From positions 1-21,114 of the forward strand of contig DAOQAU010000029.1 of the NCBI GenBank assembly GCA_035354275.1: a stretch of DNA of 21,114 nucleotides. Reading direction: 5' to 3'. Of the stretch, positions 1 to 7,155 are shown piece by piece (the stretch's first letter is position 1; every line of letters begins with the position of its first letter). A model generated the notes under the pieces. It was not told the origin of the DNA. It searched no databases and worked only from the letters and a program-made list of their open reading frames with translations. The position numbers and the translations under genes are program-made. The DNA is from DAOQAU01 sp035354275 (lineage in GTDB: Bacteria > Cyanobacteriota > Vampirovibrionia > Gastranaerophilales > Gastranaerophilaceae).

Positions 1-8
1 GAAAAAAA

Positions 9-25
9 TTGTTATTTTTTAACAA
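9..25 (-). terminator. Possible weak intrinsic terminator after recN
   Basis: Read on the minus strand, TTGTTA and TAACAA form a 6-bp stem with a 5-nt A loop, followed directly by seven T (positions 8 down to 2). It lies about 60 nt beyond the recN stop, where a terminator is expected. The stem has only two G/C pairs, so it may be inefficient. The same arms resemble half-sites of a Rex operator, but the spacing is one base short. Confidence 0.4.
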
Positions 26-85
26 AATGTTACAGGAAAGATACAAAAATCGCCCGATTGGGGAGTATGTAATTTTTTATATTTA

Positions 86-1765
86 TTAGGCGGGTTGATA
101 TAAAAGCGAGCGGGCAAAGTCTATAGATTGGTCGTTGATTTCGCCACCTGCAAGCTCTGCAAGTGCTTTTACACGATTATCACCTTCAAGGGTGTAAACT
201 AAAACGGAAGTTATATCGTTATCCTGAGATTTTGTAACGTAAAAATGTTTGTTAGCCTTTGATGCTATAATTGCCTGATGCGTAATTAAAATTATCTGAT
301 GGTATTTTGCAAGTTCTGAAATTTCATCAGCAACGCTTTGTGCTGTTTTACCGGAAATGCCCGTATCGATTTCGTCAAAAATCACCGTATCTATATCGTC
401 ATTTTGGGCAAAAATGGTTTTTATCGCAAGCATAACTCGCGAAATTTCGCCTCCTGATGCCACTTTTGCAAGCGGTTTTAAATCTTCCGAAACATTTGTG
501 GAAATTAAAAATTCTACCCTGTCGCAACCGTTTGAGTTTATCCCCGCATTTACCCCTTCATGTAATTCTTCAACCAAAATTTCAAAACGGACTTTGGGAA
601 GCTCCAGATTTTCAAGCTTTTCAACGATTGATGCTGAAAGCGACTGCGCAAAATATTTTCTGTTTTCAGAAAGCACAGAAGCTTTTGTGCTTAATTCTTC
701 ACGAAGTTCGCTGATTTTAAGTTCAAGCTCTTCAATATTTTGTGTCGAAAATTCAATTTGATCATACTCTTGTCTTAGCCGTGTCAAAGTCTGCATAACC
801 TCTGATAGAGTATTTCCGTATTTTCTTTTTATCTTGTCAAGAAAGAAAATACGCTCCTGAATGGTGTTAAGTTTTTCTGTGTCGTTTTCCAAATTTTGCG
901 AATAATCTCTGAGCGCGGCTGAAATTTCAGATAAAACTTCAGCCGCACTGATTAAATTTCCCTCGACAAACGCTAAATTTCCGTCCATCTGAGCTGCCTT
1001 GGATATATTCATTTTTATAAGACCCAACGAGCCTAAAATAGAATTTTCATCTCCATTCATTGACCAATAAGAAGTTCCCGTGAGTTCTTTTAATTTTTCT
1101 GCATTTTCAAGAACGTTAAGTTCATTTTTTAAAATTTCGTATTCATTTTCGTCGTTGATTTGAGCGTCTTCGATTTCTTTTATCTGAAATTTTAAAAATT
1201 CAATCTGATTTTCTGTAGCATTTGAAAGCGATTTTGCGCTTTCAAGTTCATTACAAAGCTTTTCATACTGTTTAAAAATTATTTTATATTCGTTTAAATC
1301 ATTGCCGTAAGAGTCTTTTGCATAAGCATCAAGAAGATTTATGTGAAACTTCGGCTGCAAAAAGGCGTAAGTCTGGTGCTGAGAATGAATATCCAAAAAT
1401 TTATCTTTTAAAATTTTAATGAATTCCTGATTTACCAAAGTTCCGTTAACCCTTGAACGGACAGCATTTTCGGAAATTTCTTTGGAAATAACAATTTCAT
1501 TTCCAAAATTATCTATACCGTTTTCTTCAAAGATTTGATTTAAGTCCTGTTTGGAATAATCTAAGACAAGTTCTATCAAAGCTTTTTCACATCCGGTTTT
1601 AATAACATCTTTGCTAACCCTTGGGGCAAAAACAAGGTCAATGGCATTAATAATAATGCTTTTGCCTGCGCCCGTTTCGCCGGTAATCACATTTAATCCA
1701 TTGTCAAAATTCACAAGAAGTTCATCTATAAGAATATAATCTTTAATTAAAATCTGTTTAATCAT
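86..1765 (-). CDS. recN: DNA repair protein RecN
   Basis: RecN is an SMC-like ATPase that acts at DNA double-strand breaks in recombinational repair. The protein has 559 residues, the normal family length. Visible elements are a Walker A loop GETGAGKS at residues 29-36, a central coiled-coil-rich stretch (about 150-380), the ABC signature ASGGEIS at 436-442, Walker B TVIFDEID at 460-467, and a switch histidine at 496 (ITHQ). The N- and C-terminal ATPase halves would fold together into one head. The ATG is preceded on the minus strand by GGGAGT at good spacing. It starts 17 bp after the nadK stop, so nadK and recN are very probably cotranscribed. This pairing is common in bacteria. Nothing looks truncated or altered. 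Confidence 0.96.
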   Translation of the reverse strand: MIKQILIKDYILIDELLVNFDNGLNVITGETGAGKSIIINAIDLVFAPRVSKDVIKTGCEKALIELVLDYSKQDLNQIFEENGIDNFGNEIVISKEISENAVRSRVNGTLVNQEFIKILKDKFLDIHSQHQTYAFLQPKFHINLLDAYAKDSYGNDLNEYKIIFKQYEKLCNELESAKSLSNATENQIEFLKFQIKEIEDAQINDENEYEILKNELNVLENAEKLKELTGTSYWSMNGDENSILGSLGLIKMNISKAAQMDGNLAFVEGNLISAAEVLSEISAALRDYSQNLENDTEKLNTIQERIFFLDKIKRKYGNTLSEVMQTLTRLRQEYDQIEFSTQNIEELELKISELREELSTKASVLSENRKYFAQSLSASIVEKLENLELPKVRFEILVEELHEGVNAGINSNGCDRVEFLISTNVSEDLKPLAKVASGGEISRVMLAIKTIFAQNDDIDTVIFDEIDTGISGKTAQSVADEISELAKYHQIILITHQAIIASKANKHFYVTKSQDNDITSVLVYTLEGDNRVKALAELAGGEINDQSIDFARSLLYQPA

Positions 1766-1782
1766 CCCGGACTCCCTTTTTT

Positions 1783-2595
1783 TTAAGTGCTTTTAGGGGC
1801 AACACCCCACTGAAGTTTTTCTCTGAGAACAGAGTAAAAATCGTTCTCTTCCAAAAAAGCAAGTTTTGCCTTAAAATTACATTTTTGAATTTTTATTTCA
1901 GTAATATTATCAAAAGTGCCCTGCCCGTCTGAAATAATTGTTAAATTAGGATTAACATCACAAGTTGAAACCTTTATCATTTCATTTGCAGGAATAATCA
2001 GGGGTCTTGCGGTCAAAGTGTGAGGACAAATCGGTACAATCGATATTGCTTCGATTTCAGGGTGTAAAATAGCCCCGCCTGCAGAAAGCCCATAAGCAGT
2101 TGAACCTGTGGGCGTTGAAATAATAAGTCCGTCTGCTAAATATTCACAAACAAATTTGTCATTAATACTTAGGCAAAACCTTGAAGTTTTTGTGGCAGAA
2201 GTGCCTCTTATAACAAATTCGTTCAAGGCAAGAATGTCGTTGTTTGAAACAAGCATCAGCCTGTCTTCTGTTTTAAATTCGTAATTGAGAATTTTTTTAA
2301 CCGTTTTTTCTAATTCTGAAACTTTTGACTGAGCAAGAAATCCCAATTTGCCTAAATTAAAACCAAAAACAGGTGTTTTTTCTTTTGCAAAAAACCTTGC
2401 AGCCCTAAGCAATGTTCCGTCGCCGCCTATAACAAACACAAAATCAAATCCGTGTTTTGGACAGTCTATAGAAAAACTTTCGTAAGAAATTTTTTTTACA
2501 GCCAAAATCTTTTCTAAAGCATCAAGCACCTTTTGCGCTTCGCTTATCTGCGGTTTAAAAACTATAGCAACTTTTTTTTCTGAAAAATTTTCCAC
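1783..2595 (-). CDS. nadK: NAD kinase, GTG start
   Basis: ATP-NAD kinase, which phosphorylates NAD+ to NADP+ in the cytoplasm and sets the NADP(H) pool. At 270 residues it has the usual family length. It shows the GGDGT motif at residues 57-61 (Asp59 catalytic/ATP-binding), the NE pair Asn125-Glu126, Asp155-Gly156, and the TPTGSTAY segment at 161-168 with the following Gly-rich region that binds NAD. The start codon is GTG: an in-frame TAA stands immediately upstream, so no earlier start is possible, and AAGGGG sits about 5 nt before the GTG. The gene precedes recN by 17 bp. A promoter with an extended -10 lies just upstream (see 2634-2642), and the short leader contains a tandem repeat. Confidence 0.96.
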   Translation of the reverse strand: MENFSEKKVAIVFKPQISEAQKVLDALEKILAVKKISYESFSIDCPKHGFDFVFVIGGDGTLLRAARFFAKEKTPVFGFNLGKLGFLAQSKVSELEKTVKKILNYEFKTEDRLMLVSNNDILALNEFVIRGTSATKTSRFCLSINDKFVCEYLADGLIISTPTGSTAYGLSAGGAILHPEIEAISIVPICPHTLTARPLIIPANEMIKVSTCDVNPNLTIISDGQGTFDNITEIKIQKCNFKAKLAFLEENDFYSVLREKLQWGVAPKST

Positions 2596-2600
2596 TTAAG

Positions 2601-2626
2601 CCCCTTTGTCCCCTTTGTCCCTTTGG
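2601..2626 (-). repeat. Tandem 9-bp repeat carrying SD-like sequence in the nadK leader
   Basis: On the plus strand the unit CCCTTTGTC occurs twice back to back (2602-2610 and 2611-2619), followed by a partial third copy CCCTTTGG. On the coding strand of nadK this reads as repeated AAAGGG(G)AC, so two to three purine-rich anti-anti-SD sequences stack directly before the GTG start. Only the last one is at usable spacing; the others could act as standby sites or may be replication slippage. Confidence 0.7.
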
Positions 2627-2633
2627 TTTTTAT

Positions 2634-2642
2634 ATTCTACCA
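2634..2642 (-). promoter_or_regulatory. Predicted nadK-recN promoter (extended -10)
   Basis: Read on the minus strand the sequence is TGGTAGAAT, an extended -10 (TGn) plus TAGAAT, five of six matches to TATAAT. No good -35 is seen at 17 bp, which is typical for extended -10 promoters. Transcription would start near 2627, giving a leader of about 30 nt that consists almost entirely of the tandem repeat. Confidence 0.55.
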
Positions 2643-2758
2643 TATTTTAAATGTTTTGGCATATTTTTTTTATTATTAATATTTGTAAATTTTTTATTTT
2701 TAAAGAATAAAAAAAAAGTTTTTCGAACTTATAAAAATATCAATAAAAAGGCTTTTAT

Positions 2759-3427
2759 ATGAAAATAATCCCGATAATTCAACAATATAATCTCCAAAAA
2801 ACGCGCAATAAATATATTGACGTCAATTTTCAATCTTCAAAATTTTATAATCACAAAATATGTTTACCAAAAACCGGCATATGTAATTTTAAACAGTGGG
2901 ACGAAAATCTTTATTCGGGCTCTCAACCTGGTAAAAGAGGAGATTTTGGAGATATATATTTTTTGGATACAAATTCTCTAAAAAACGATTTAAACATTTT
3001 AAAACAAACAGGAATTGATAAAATAATCGACTTGAGAAGAGAAACAACAGACGGTATTTGTGTCAGTGCAGAAAGAGAAAAAACCAAAAAAATGGCAATG
3101 GAATACAAAAATATTCCCATGAGCGCAAAAAATATCCCTACCCATGAACAAATAAAAGAATTTTTTAATGAATTAAAAACAGCCAAAGGTCGTGTATTTT
3201 TACATTGCAAAGAAGGCTATGACAGAACAGGAATGATGTTGTGCATTTATTTGGCTCATATTACGGGAGATAAACCGAACAAAATTGTAAATAAGGTTTT
3301 TGAACAAAGAAATTTAATCCCTTTCAGATATTTAAATGATGTCAATAAACAAAAAATGTTAAGTTTAATGTCATACATTTCAAGCATGAACAAAAGAGAT
3401 TTTGAATATTTTTTAAAAACGAGGTAA
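2759..3427 (+). CDS. Dual-specificity/tyrosine phosphatase-like protein (CX5R)
   Basis: A 222-residue soluble protein of the cysteine-based phosphatase superfamily. The P-loop HCKEGYDRTG contains nucleophile Cys150 and phosphate-binding Arg156 (C-x5-R), preceded by the hydrophobic strand that normally leads into it. An LYSGSQPG-like segment (about residues 51-58), then KIIDLRRE (about 99-106), is typical of bacterial and fungal DSP/Siw14-like and atypical tyrosine phosphatases. No signal peptide or membrane segment is seen, so it is probably cytoplasmic. The substrate (phosphotyrosine, inositol phosphate or phosphoinositide) cannot be read from sequence; the Asp just before the catalytic Arg is also seen in DRTG-type bacterial tyrosine/lipid phosphatases. 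The gene stands alone, divergent from nadK, with a weak SD (AAGG) before the ATG. No cognate kinase is nearby. Confidence 0.85.
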   Translation: MKIIPIIQQYNLQKTRNKYIDVNFQSSKFYNHKICLPKTGICNFKQWDENLYSGSQPGKRGDFGDIYFLDTNSLKNDLNILKQTGIDKIIDLRRETTDGICVSAEREKTKKMAMEYKNIPMSAKNIPTHEQIKEFFNELKTAKGRVFLHCKEGYDRTGMMLCIYLAHITGDKPNKIVNKVFEQRNLIPFRYLNDVNKQKMLSLMSYISSMNKRDFEYFLKTR

Positions 3428-3470
3428 TTAGTTTTAAAACGTGAAATTCAGCCCTATTTTTAAAGTTATT

Positions 3471-3540
3471 TTGTAACGATATGTAACAATTTGTATATAC
3501 CAAGCAATTTAAAAAGTATATACTACTTTATATATATAAG
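3471..3540 (+). promoter_or_regulatory. Repeat-rich upstream region of the 358-residue protein gene
   Basis: The stretch contains two 10-bp tandem direct repeats, TTGTAACGAT and ATGTAACAAT (3471-3490, 8 of 10 identical), followed by two copies of the self-complementary octamer GTATATAC (3493-3500 and 3516-3523, 23 bp start to start). After these come TATATATAAG and the SD. One AT-rich -10 is likely among TATACT (3519-3524) and TATATA (3531-3536), but no -35 fits convincingly. Spacings near whole helical turns suggest protein binding sites. Which regulator binds is unknown. Confidence 0.45.
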
Positions 3541-3564
3541 AGTTTAAAAATAGGAGAGCATATT

Positions 3565-4641
3565 ATGACAGCACCTGTAAATAACGTTAAAAAGACACAA
3601 GGTATAAATTTTGATATAAACAATCCATTTTTACAAAATACGCAAAGTATCCCGGAATATATGACTATGAACGGAAGCATTTTTAATGCACCCCAAGCCA
3701 CATCCTCATCTTCTGAAGAAAACGATACTCAGGAAAAAACCAAAGAAGGCGAGAAAAAGAAAGAATCTTGGCTGAATAAAACCTTTGGTGCTGAAAAAAA
3801 AGCAAAAGGTGAAACCTCAAACTGTAAAGATATAAGCAAAGACTCAAAAACTTTTGTTCAAGATTTTGATAAACAAAATAAAAATGTCCAAAACAATACA
3901 AAAAAAGCAATACAATTATTTACAAAAAATGATAAAGAAATTGCAAAAACAACAAAAGACATTCAAAAAGATCAAGCTGAAGTTGCAGATTTGACAGCAG
4001 AAAAAGCATCTCTTGAGGCAGAAATTGAATCAGCATCAAATACAGATTCAACAGGCAGCGGAGAAGGAAGTGCTTTTTCTTTAAATCTTGCCGGTACAAA
4101 AGATGATAAGGAAAGTGCAAAAACTTCTACCGATTCAGGTAAAACTTCAGAACTACAACAAGAATTAGCAAGCGTTGAAGGAAAAATCAACACCGCCCAA
4201 ACCAGTATTAAAACAAACACCAAACAAATAACCACTATCACAAAACAATCAATGTCTTTTAAAAACAATGTCAACAAATTAATAACAGAAGCAATGAAAT
4301 ATACCGTAAAAACACAAAACACTATCGCCGCGGGCCAACAAAAAGCTAATACTGCTAACACAATCGGACAAGTAGTAACTATAACAGGCGGTGCGGCAAC
4401 AGCTGTCGGTGGAGCAATGGAATTAATCCCCGGATGTCAAGCAGCGGGAGCTGTGGTAATGAAAGCCGGAATAGTAACAACTGCAGCCGGCGGAGTTACA
4501 ACATCTACTGCGCAATTGGCAAGCGGCGATTTGGCAGGTGCTGCACAATCAGCAACTAATGCGGCTAACCAAGCAACTACAGCTGCAAATACAATTAAAA
4601 ACTATAAGGCTGAACCCACTGAACCCACTAAAACCAAATAA
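3565..4641 (+). CDS. Hypothetical protein with coiled coils and Gly/Ala-rich C-terminal region
   Basis: I do not recognise a family for this 358-residue protein. It has no signal peptide. Residues 1-50 look disordered (Asn/Pro/Ser-rich); 50-85 is strongly charged (Glu/Lys); about 90-145 and 195-255 are heptad-like, Lys/Gln/Thr-rich helices probably forming coiled coils, split by a Ser/Gly/Asp-rich linker (150-195). Residues about 268-345 are Gly/Ala/Val/Thr-rich with small-residue spacing like glycine zippers (GGAATAVGG and similar), followed by a Lys/Pro/Thr tail with a short EPT repeat. A long coiled coil followed by an amphipathic Gly/Ala segment recalls secreted translocator or pore-type proteins, but that is only an analogy. 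ATG follows a strong SD (AGGAGAG). It is monocistronic, with a complex upstream region and a strong terminator, which suggests dedicated expression. Confidence 0.8.
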   Translation: MTAPVNNVKKTQGINFDINNPFLQNTQSIPEYMTMNGSIFNAPQATSSSSEENDTQEKTKEGEKKKESWLNKTFGAEKKAKGETSNCKDISKDSKTFVQDFDKQNKNVQNNTKKAIQLFTKNDKEIAKTTKDIQKDQAEVADLTAEKASLEAEIESASNTDSTGSGEGSAFSLNLAGTKDDKESAKTSTDSGKTSELQQELASVEGKINTAQTSIKTNTKQITTITKQSMSFKNNVNKLITEAMKYTVKTQNTIAAGQQKANTANTIGQVVTITGGAATAVGGAMELIPGCQAAGAVVMKAGIVTTAAGGVTTSTAQLASGDLAGAAQSATNAANQATTAANTIKNYKAEPTEPTKTK

Positions 4642-4651
4642 AATAATTATA

Positions 4652-4699
4652 AAAAACCAAGAGGGAAAAATTCTTAAGAATTTTTCCCTCTTGGTTTTT
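4652..4699. terminator. Bidirectional terminator, 24-bp perfect palindrome
   Basis: Two 24-nt arms are exact reverse complements with no unpaired spacer (centre between 4675 and 4676). The outer ends are A-rich/T-rich, so each strand has a T-tract after a GC-containing stem (CCAAGAGGG). It lies between the convergent 358-residue gene (stop at 4641) and rex, and the rex TAA at 4700-4698 overlaps the outer end of the stem. It can terminate both transcripts. Confidence 0.92.
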
Positions 4700-5312
4700 A
4701 TATTCTATAAGTAAACTGCAAGAAATTTCCCATCAGGTTCTCGTTCCAGGTTTGAACATTTTTTGGAACCGAAAGCACTGTGGGAGAAAAATTCCAGATG
4801 TATTTCAATCCTGATTTCACCAAGAAATCAGCAGTGTTTTGTGCATATTCCCCGGGGACGGTTAAAATTGCTATGTCAACGGACATTTTTTTTGCAAGTT
4901 CGGGTAAGTCTGAAATGTCAAAAACTTCCTTGTTATTAATTTTTGAGCCGACTTTTGATTTATCATTGTCAAAAAGCGCAAGGATATTCAATCCGTAATT
5001 AATAAAATTTCCGTAATTTGCAAGTGCTGTTCCCAAGTTTCCCGCCCCTATGATAAATGCGTTTTTGACTTTTTTAAAGCCGAGAGTCTTTTCGATGGTT
5101 TCTTTAAGTTCAGCCACAGAGTATCCGACACGGCATTTGCCCAAATTTTTCAATAAACCTATGTCTTTTCTTACCTGTGAATCATCTATATTTAAAAGGC
5201 TTGCTATTTGCGGGCTTGAGATAAATTCAATTCCCTTTTTCATATAATCGGAAAGAATACAATGGTATAAAGTTAATCGGTTTATAACCTTATCAGAAAA
5301 TCTTTTTTCCAT
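4698..5312 (-). CDS. rex: Redox-sensing transcriptional repressor Rex
   Basis: Rex is a homodimeric repressor that senses the NADH/NAD+ ratio; NADH binding releases it from DNA and derepresses fermentation and respiration genes. The 204-residue protein has the family length and layout. The N-terminal winged helix spans about 1-80, with the recognition segment SQVRKD at residues 45-50 and a GYSV element at 63-66. A Rossmann fold follows, with GAGNLG at 89-94 and an acidic residue at the end of the second strand (ALFDND). The C-terminal helix swaps between subunits. The ATG at 5312 is preceded by TTAGGA at a 7-nt gap on the minus strand, with TATAAT further upstream. The gene is monocistronic. 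I found no canonical Rex operator in its own upstream region. Confidence 0.95.
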   Translation of the reverse strand: MEKRFSDKVINRLTLYHCILSDYMKKGIEFISSPQIASLLNIDDSQVRKDIGLLKNLGKCRVGYSVAELKETIEKTLGFKKVKNAFIIGAGNLGTALANYGNFINYGLNILALFDNDKSKVGSKINNKEVFDISDLPELAKKMSVDIAILTVPGEYAQNTADFLVKSGLKYIWNFSPTVLSVPKNVQTWNENLMGNFLQFTYRI

Positions 5313-5346
5313 TAAAAAATCCTAAAAAATGTCGAAACTATAAAAA

Positions 5347-5352
5347 ATTATA
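5347..5352 (-). promoter_or_regulatory. Predicted -10 of rex
   Basis: A perfect TATAAT on the minus strand, about 35 nt before the rex ATG. The hexamer 17 bp upstream (TTTCAA, 5370-5375) is a poor -35, so the promoter may need activation or be intrinsically weak. Confidence 0.5.
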
Positions 5353-5381
5353 CATAAAAATCACTTTATTTGAAAGATTTC

Positions 5382-5410
5382 TTGATTAGAGGGCGTTTTT
5401 TTGTTTAAAT
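5382..5410 (+). promoter_or_regulatory. Candidate promoter placing +1 at the U32 gene ATG
   Basis: TTGATT (5382-5387) and TTAAAT (5405-5410) are separated by 17 bp. Transcription would begin 6-7 nt after the -10, which is the A of the ATG at 5417. This agrees with the absence of any SD in the 20 nt before the ATG. The near-palindrome TTTGTTTAAATCAAA (5400-5414) overlaps the -10 and could be an operator. Confidence 0.35.
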
Positions 5411-5416
5411 CAAATT

Positions 5417-6667
5417 ATGAAACCCGAATTATTAATGCCTGCGGGCAACTTGGAAAAATTGGAATACGCCATAAAATACGGCGCTGATGCCGTTTATTTG
5501 GGCGTTGTTGATTTCAGCCTGCGCTCAATGCGAAAAGGCGAATTGATAACTTTTGACAACTTGAAACAGGCGATTGATTTGGCACATTCGCTGGGTGCAA
5601 AAGCTTATCTGACACTTAACATCTTTGCATTCAACAACGATATTGAAAATCTTGAAAAATCTATGCCTGTAATAAAAGAAACCAACCCCGATGCCATTAT
5701 ACTTAGTGATTTAGGGGTTTTCAAGATTGTAAAAAAATATATGCCTGATGTGCCGATTCATGTCAGCACTCAAACAAATACACTAAATTATGAAGCGGTA
5801 AAATTTTGGCAAGACTTGGGTGCAAAAAGGGTTATTTTGGCGCGAGAGCTTCCTATTTCAGATGTTGCCCAAATTCGCAAAAAAGTCCCAGATATCGAGC
5901 TTGAAGTTTTTGTTCACGGCTCGCAATGCATGTCTTTTTCGGGAAGATGCCTATTGAGTGATTATATGACCGATAACGAACGAAAAGCCAATCAAGGCAA
6001 TTGTTCTCAGCCTTGCAGGTGGGAATACGCTCTTGTTGAAAGAACCCGCCCCGACCAACAATTTGAAATTCACCAGACCGAAAGGGGCGCACATATTTTG
6101 AGCCCTAAGGATTTATGTCTTGTTGAACATTTGCAAAAATTGATTGATGCCGGAGTTAACTCTTTTAAGGTAGAAGGCAGAACCAAAAGTCTTTATTATG
6201 TTTCAGCTGTCGCAAAAGCTTACAGAAATGCAATAGATGAAGTCGTTAAAAACCCCCAAGCTGATTTGAGCAAATATTTTGAAGAATTAAAAAAAGTCGG
6301 AAACAGAGGCTATACGCAAGGATTTTATCTGGGCAAACACGACGAAAACTGCTACAATTACGAAACTTCAAAAGGGTTAGCAGGAGCTGATTTTCTTTGT
6401 GAATTTTGGGAAAAAGCACAAGACGGATTTTACAAAGTAAAAATAAAAAACAAAATTTTGTTAAACGATAAAGTTGAAATAATTACGCCCGATGAGCAAT
6501 TTTTGTCAAAAGTAGTTGAAATTAAAGACAAAGATGGTGTAAAAGTAAATATCGCAAACACAAATGACGAACTTTTCTTAAAATTTTCCAAAGAGCCCAA
6601 AGATTATAAATACGCACTTGCAAGAACGATTGATGTCCTTTATATTAATAAAAAAGTTAAACAATAA
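5417..6667 (+). CDS. Peptidase U32-family protein, TrhP/YegQ-like
   Basis: A 416-residue U32-family protein. Family members once annotated as collagenase-like proteases are now known in several cases to be tRNA or rRNA hydroxylation factors (TrhP/YegQ for 5-hydroxyuridine at tRNA position 34, RlhA for 23S rRNA). Length and overall layout fit the TrhP/YegQ branch best, but the exact substrate is inference. The N-terminal TIM-barrel-like domain starts at LLMPAGN, and the U32 signature EVFVHGSQC...SGRCLLS lies at residues 163-181. Cysteines 171, 178, 196 and 200 are well placed for metal or Fe-S binding. A C-terminal beta domain covers about 330-416. No SD precedes the ATG, so it may be leaderless. 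The next gene follows after 8 bp. Confidence 0.9.
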   Translation: MKPELLMPAGNLEKLEYAIKYGADAVYLGVVDFSLRSMRKGELITFDNLKQAIDLAHSLGAKAYLTLNIFAFNNDIENLEKSMPVIKETNPDAIILSDLGVFKIVKKYMPDVPIHVSTQTNTLNYEAVKFWQDLGAKRVILARELPISDVAQIRKKVPDIELEVFVHGSQCMSFSGRCLLSDYMTDNERKANQGNCSQPCRWEYALVERTRPDQQFEIHQTERGAHILSPKDLCLVEHLQKLIDAGVNSFKVEGRTKSLYYVSAVAKAYRNAIDEVVKNPQADLSKYFEELKKVGNRGYTQGFYLGKHDENCYNYETSKGLAGADFLCEFWEKAQDGFYKVKIKNKILLNDKVEIITPDEQFLSKVVEIKDKDGVKVNIANTNDELFLKFSKEPKDYKYALARTIDVLYINKKVKQ

Positions 6668-6675
6668 GGAGTTTT

Positions 6676-7155
6676 ATGCTGTTAAAACCGGATTACAATT
6701 TAAAAAACATATATGAAATTGACCTTGAAGCCCTGAAACAACAGGGTATCAAGGCAATTTTCTTTGATTTGGACAGTACGATTATGGTTTCAAAATCAGG
6801 GAATTATCACGAAGAAACCGAGCAATGGCTTAAAAAAGTTCAAGAAAATTTTTTTATCGCAGTTGTCACAAACAACAAAAAATTTGAATATGTGGAAAAA
6901 GTTAAAAGCATTTCAAGCTTTCAAGTGATAGCAGATGCCAAAAAGCCCTCGCCCAAGGCTATGAAGAAATTGCTGGAAAAAATAAACATAAGCCCCAAAG
7001 AAGTAGTAATAGTTGGCGACAGGCCTTTAACCGACATTCTTGCAGGAAAGCTTTTGGGCGCAAAAACTATTCTTGTCGATTCAATAAACGCCCACAACGA
7101 AGGGCTTCCTACCCGTTTTATCCGCTGGCTTGAAAGAAGATTTATTTTAAACTGA
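6676..7155 (+). CDS. YqeG-family HAD phosphatase
   Basis: A 159-residue HAD-superfamily hydrolase of the YqeG (HAD IIIA) type. Motif I FDLDST has nucleophile Asp31 and acid/base Asp33; motif II Thr65 is in VVTNN; motif III Lys is in the AKKPSPK segment (about 88-94); motif IV GDRPLTD lies at 114-120. There is no large cap domain. Cyanobacterial, plant and fungal relatives include phosphatidylglycerophosphate phosphatases, which make phosphatidylglycerol, so this is a plausible but unproven role. A strong AAGGAG sits ahead of the ATG, 8 bp after the U32 stop, so the two genes form an operon. Its last codons overlap the end of recJ on the other strand by 9 bp, and no terminator is visible. Confidence 0.9.
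   Translation: MLLKPDYNLKNIYEIDLEALKQQGIKAIFFDLDSTIMVSKSGNYHEETEQWLKKVQENFFIAVVTNNKKFEYVEKVKSISSFQVIADAKKPSPKAMKKLLEKINISPKEVVIVGDRPLTDILAGKLLGAKTILVDSINAHNEGLPTRFIRWLERRFILN

Noticed and set aside
9..25. TTGTTA-n5-TAACAA as a Rex box
   Set aside because: Spacing is one base short of the Rex consensus, and a T-tract follows on the recN strand, so a weak terminator explains it better.
357..761. Plus-strand ORF of 134 codons opposite recN
   Set aside because: It is Ser/Phe-rich shadow coding of the minus-strand recN, with no SD and no domain.
3972..4361. Minus-strand ORF of 129 codons opposite the 358-residue protein gene
   Set aside because: Hydrophobic shadow frame produced by the Lys/Thr/Ala-rich sense gene; no start signals, and it ends within the same gene.
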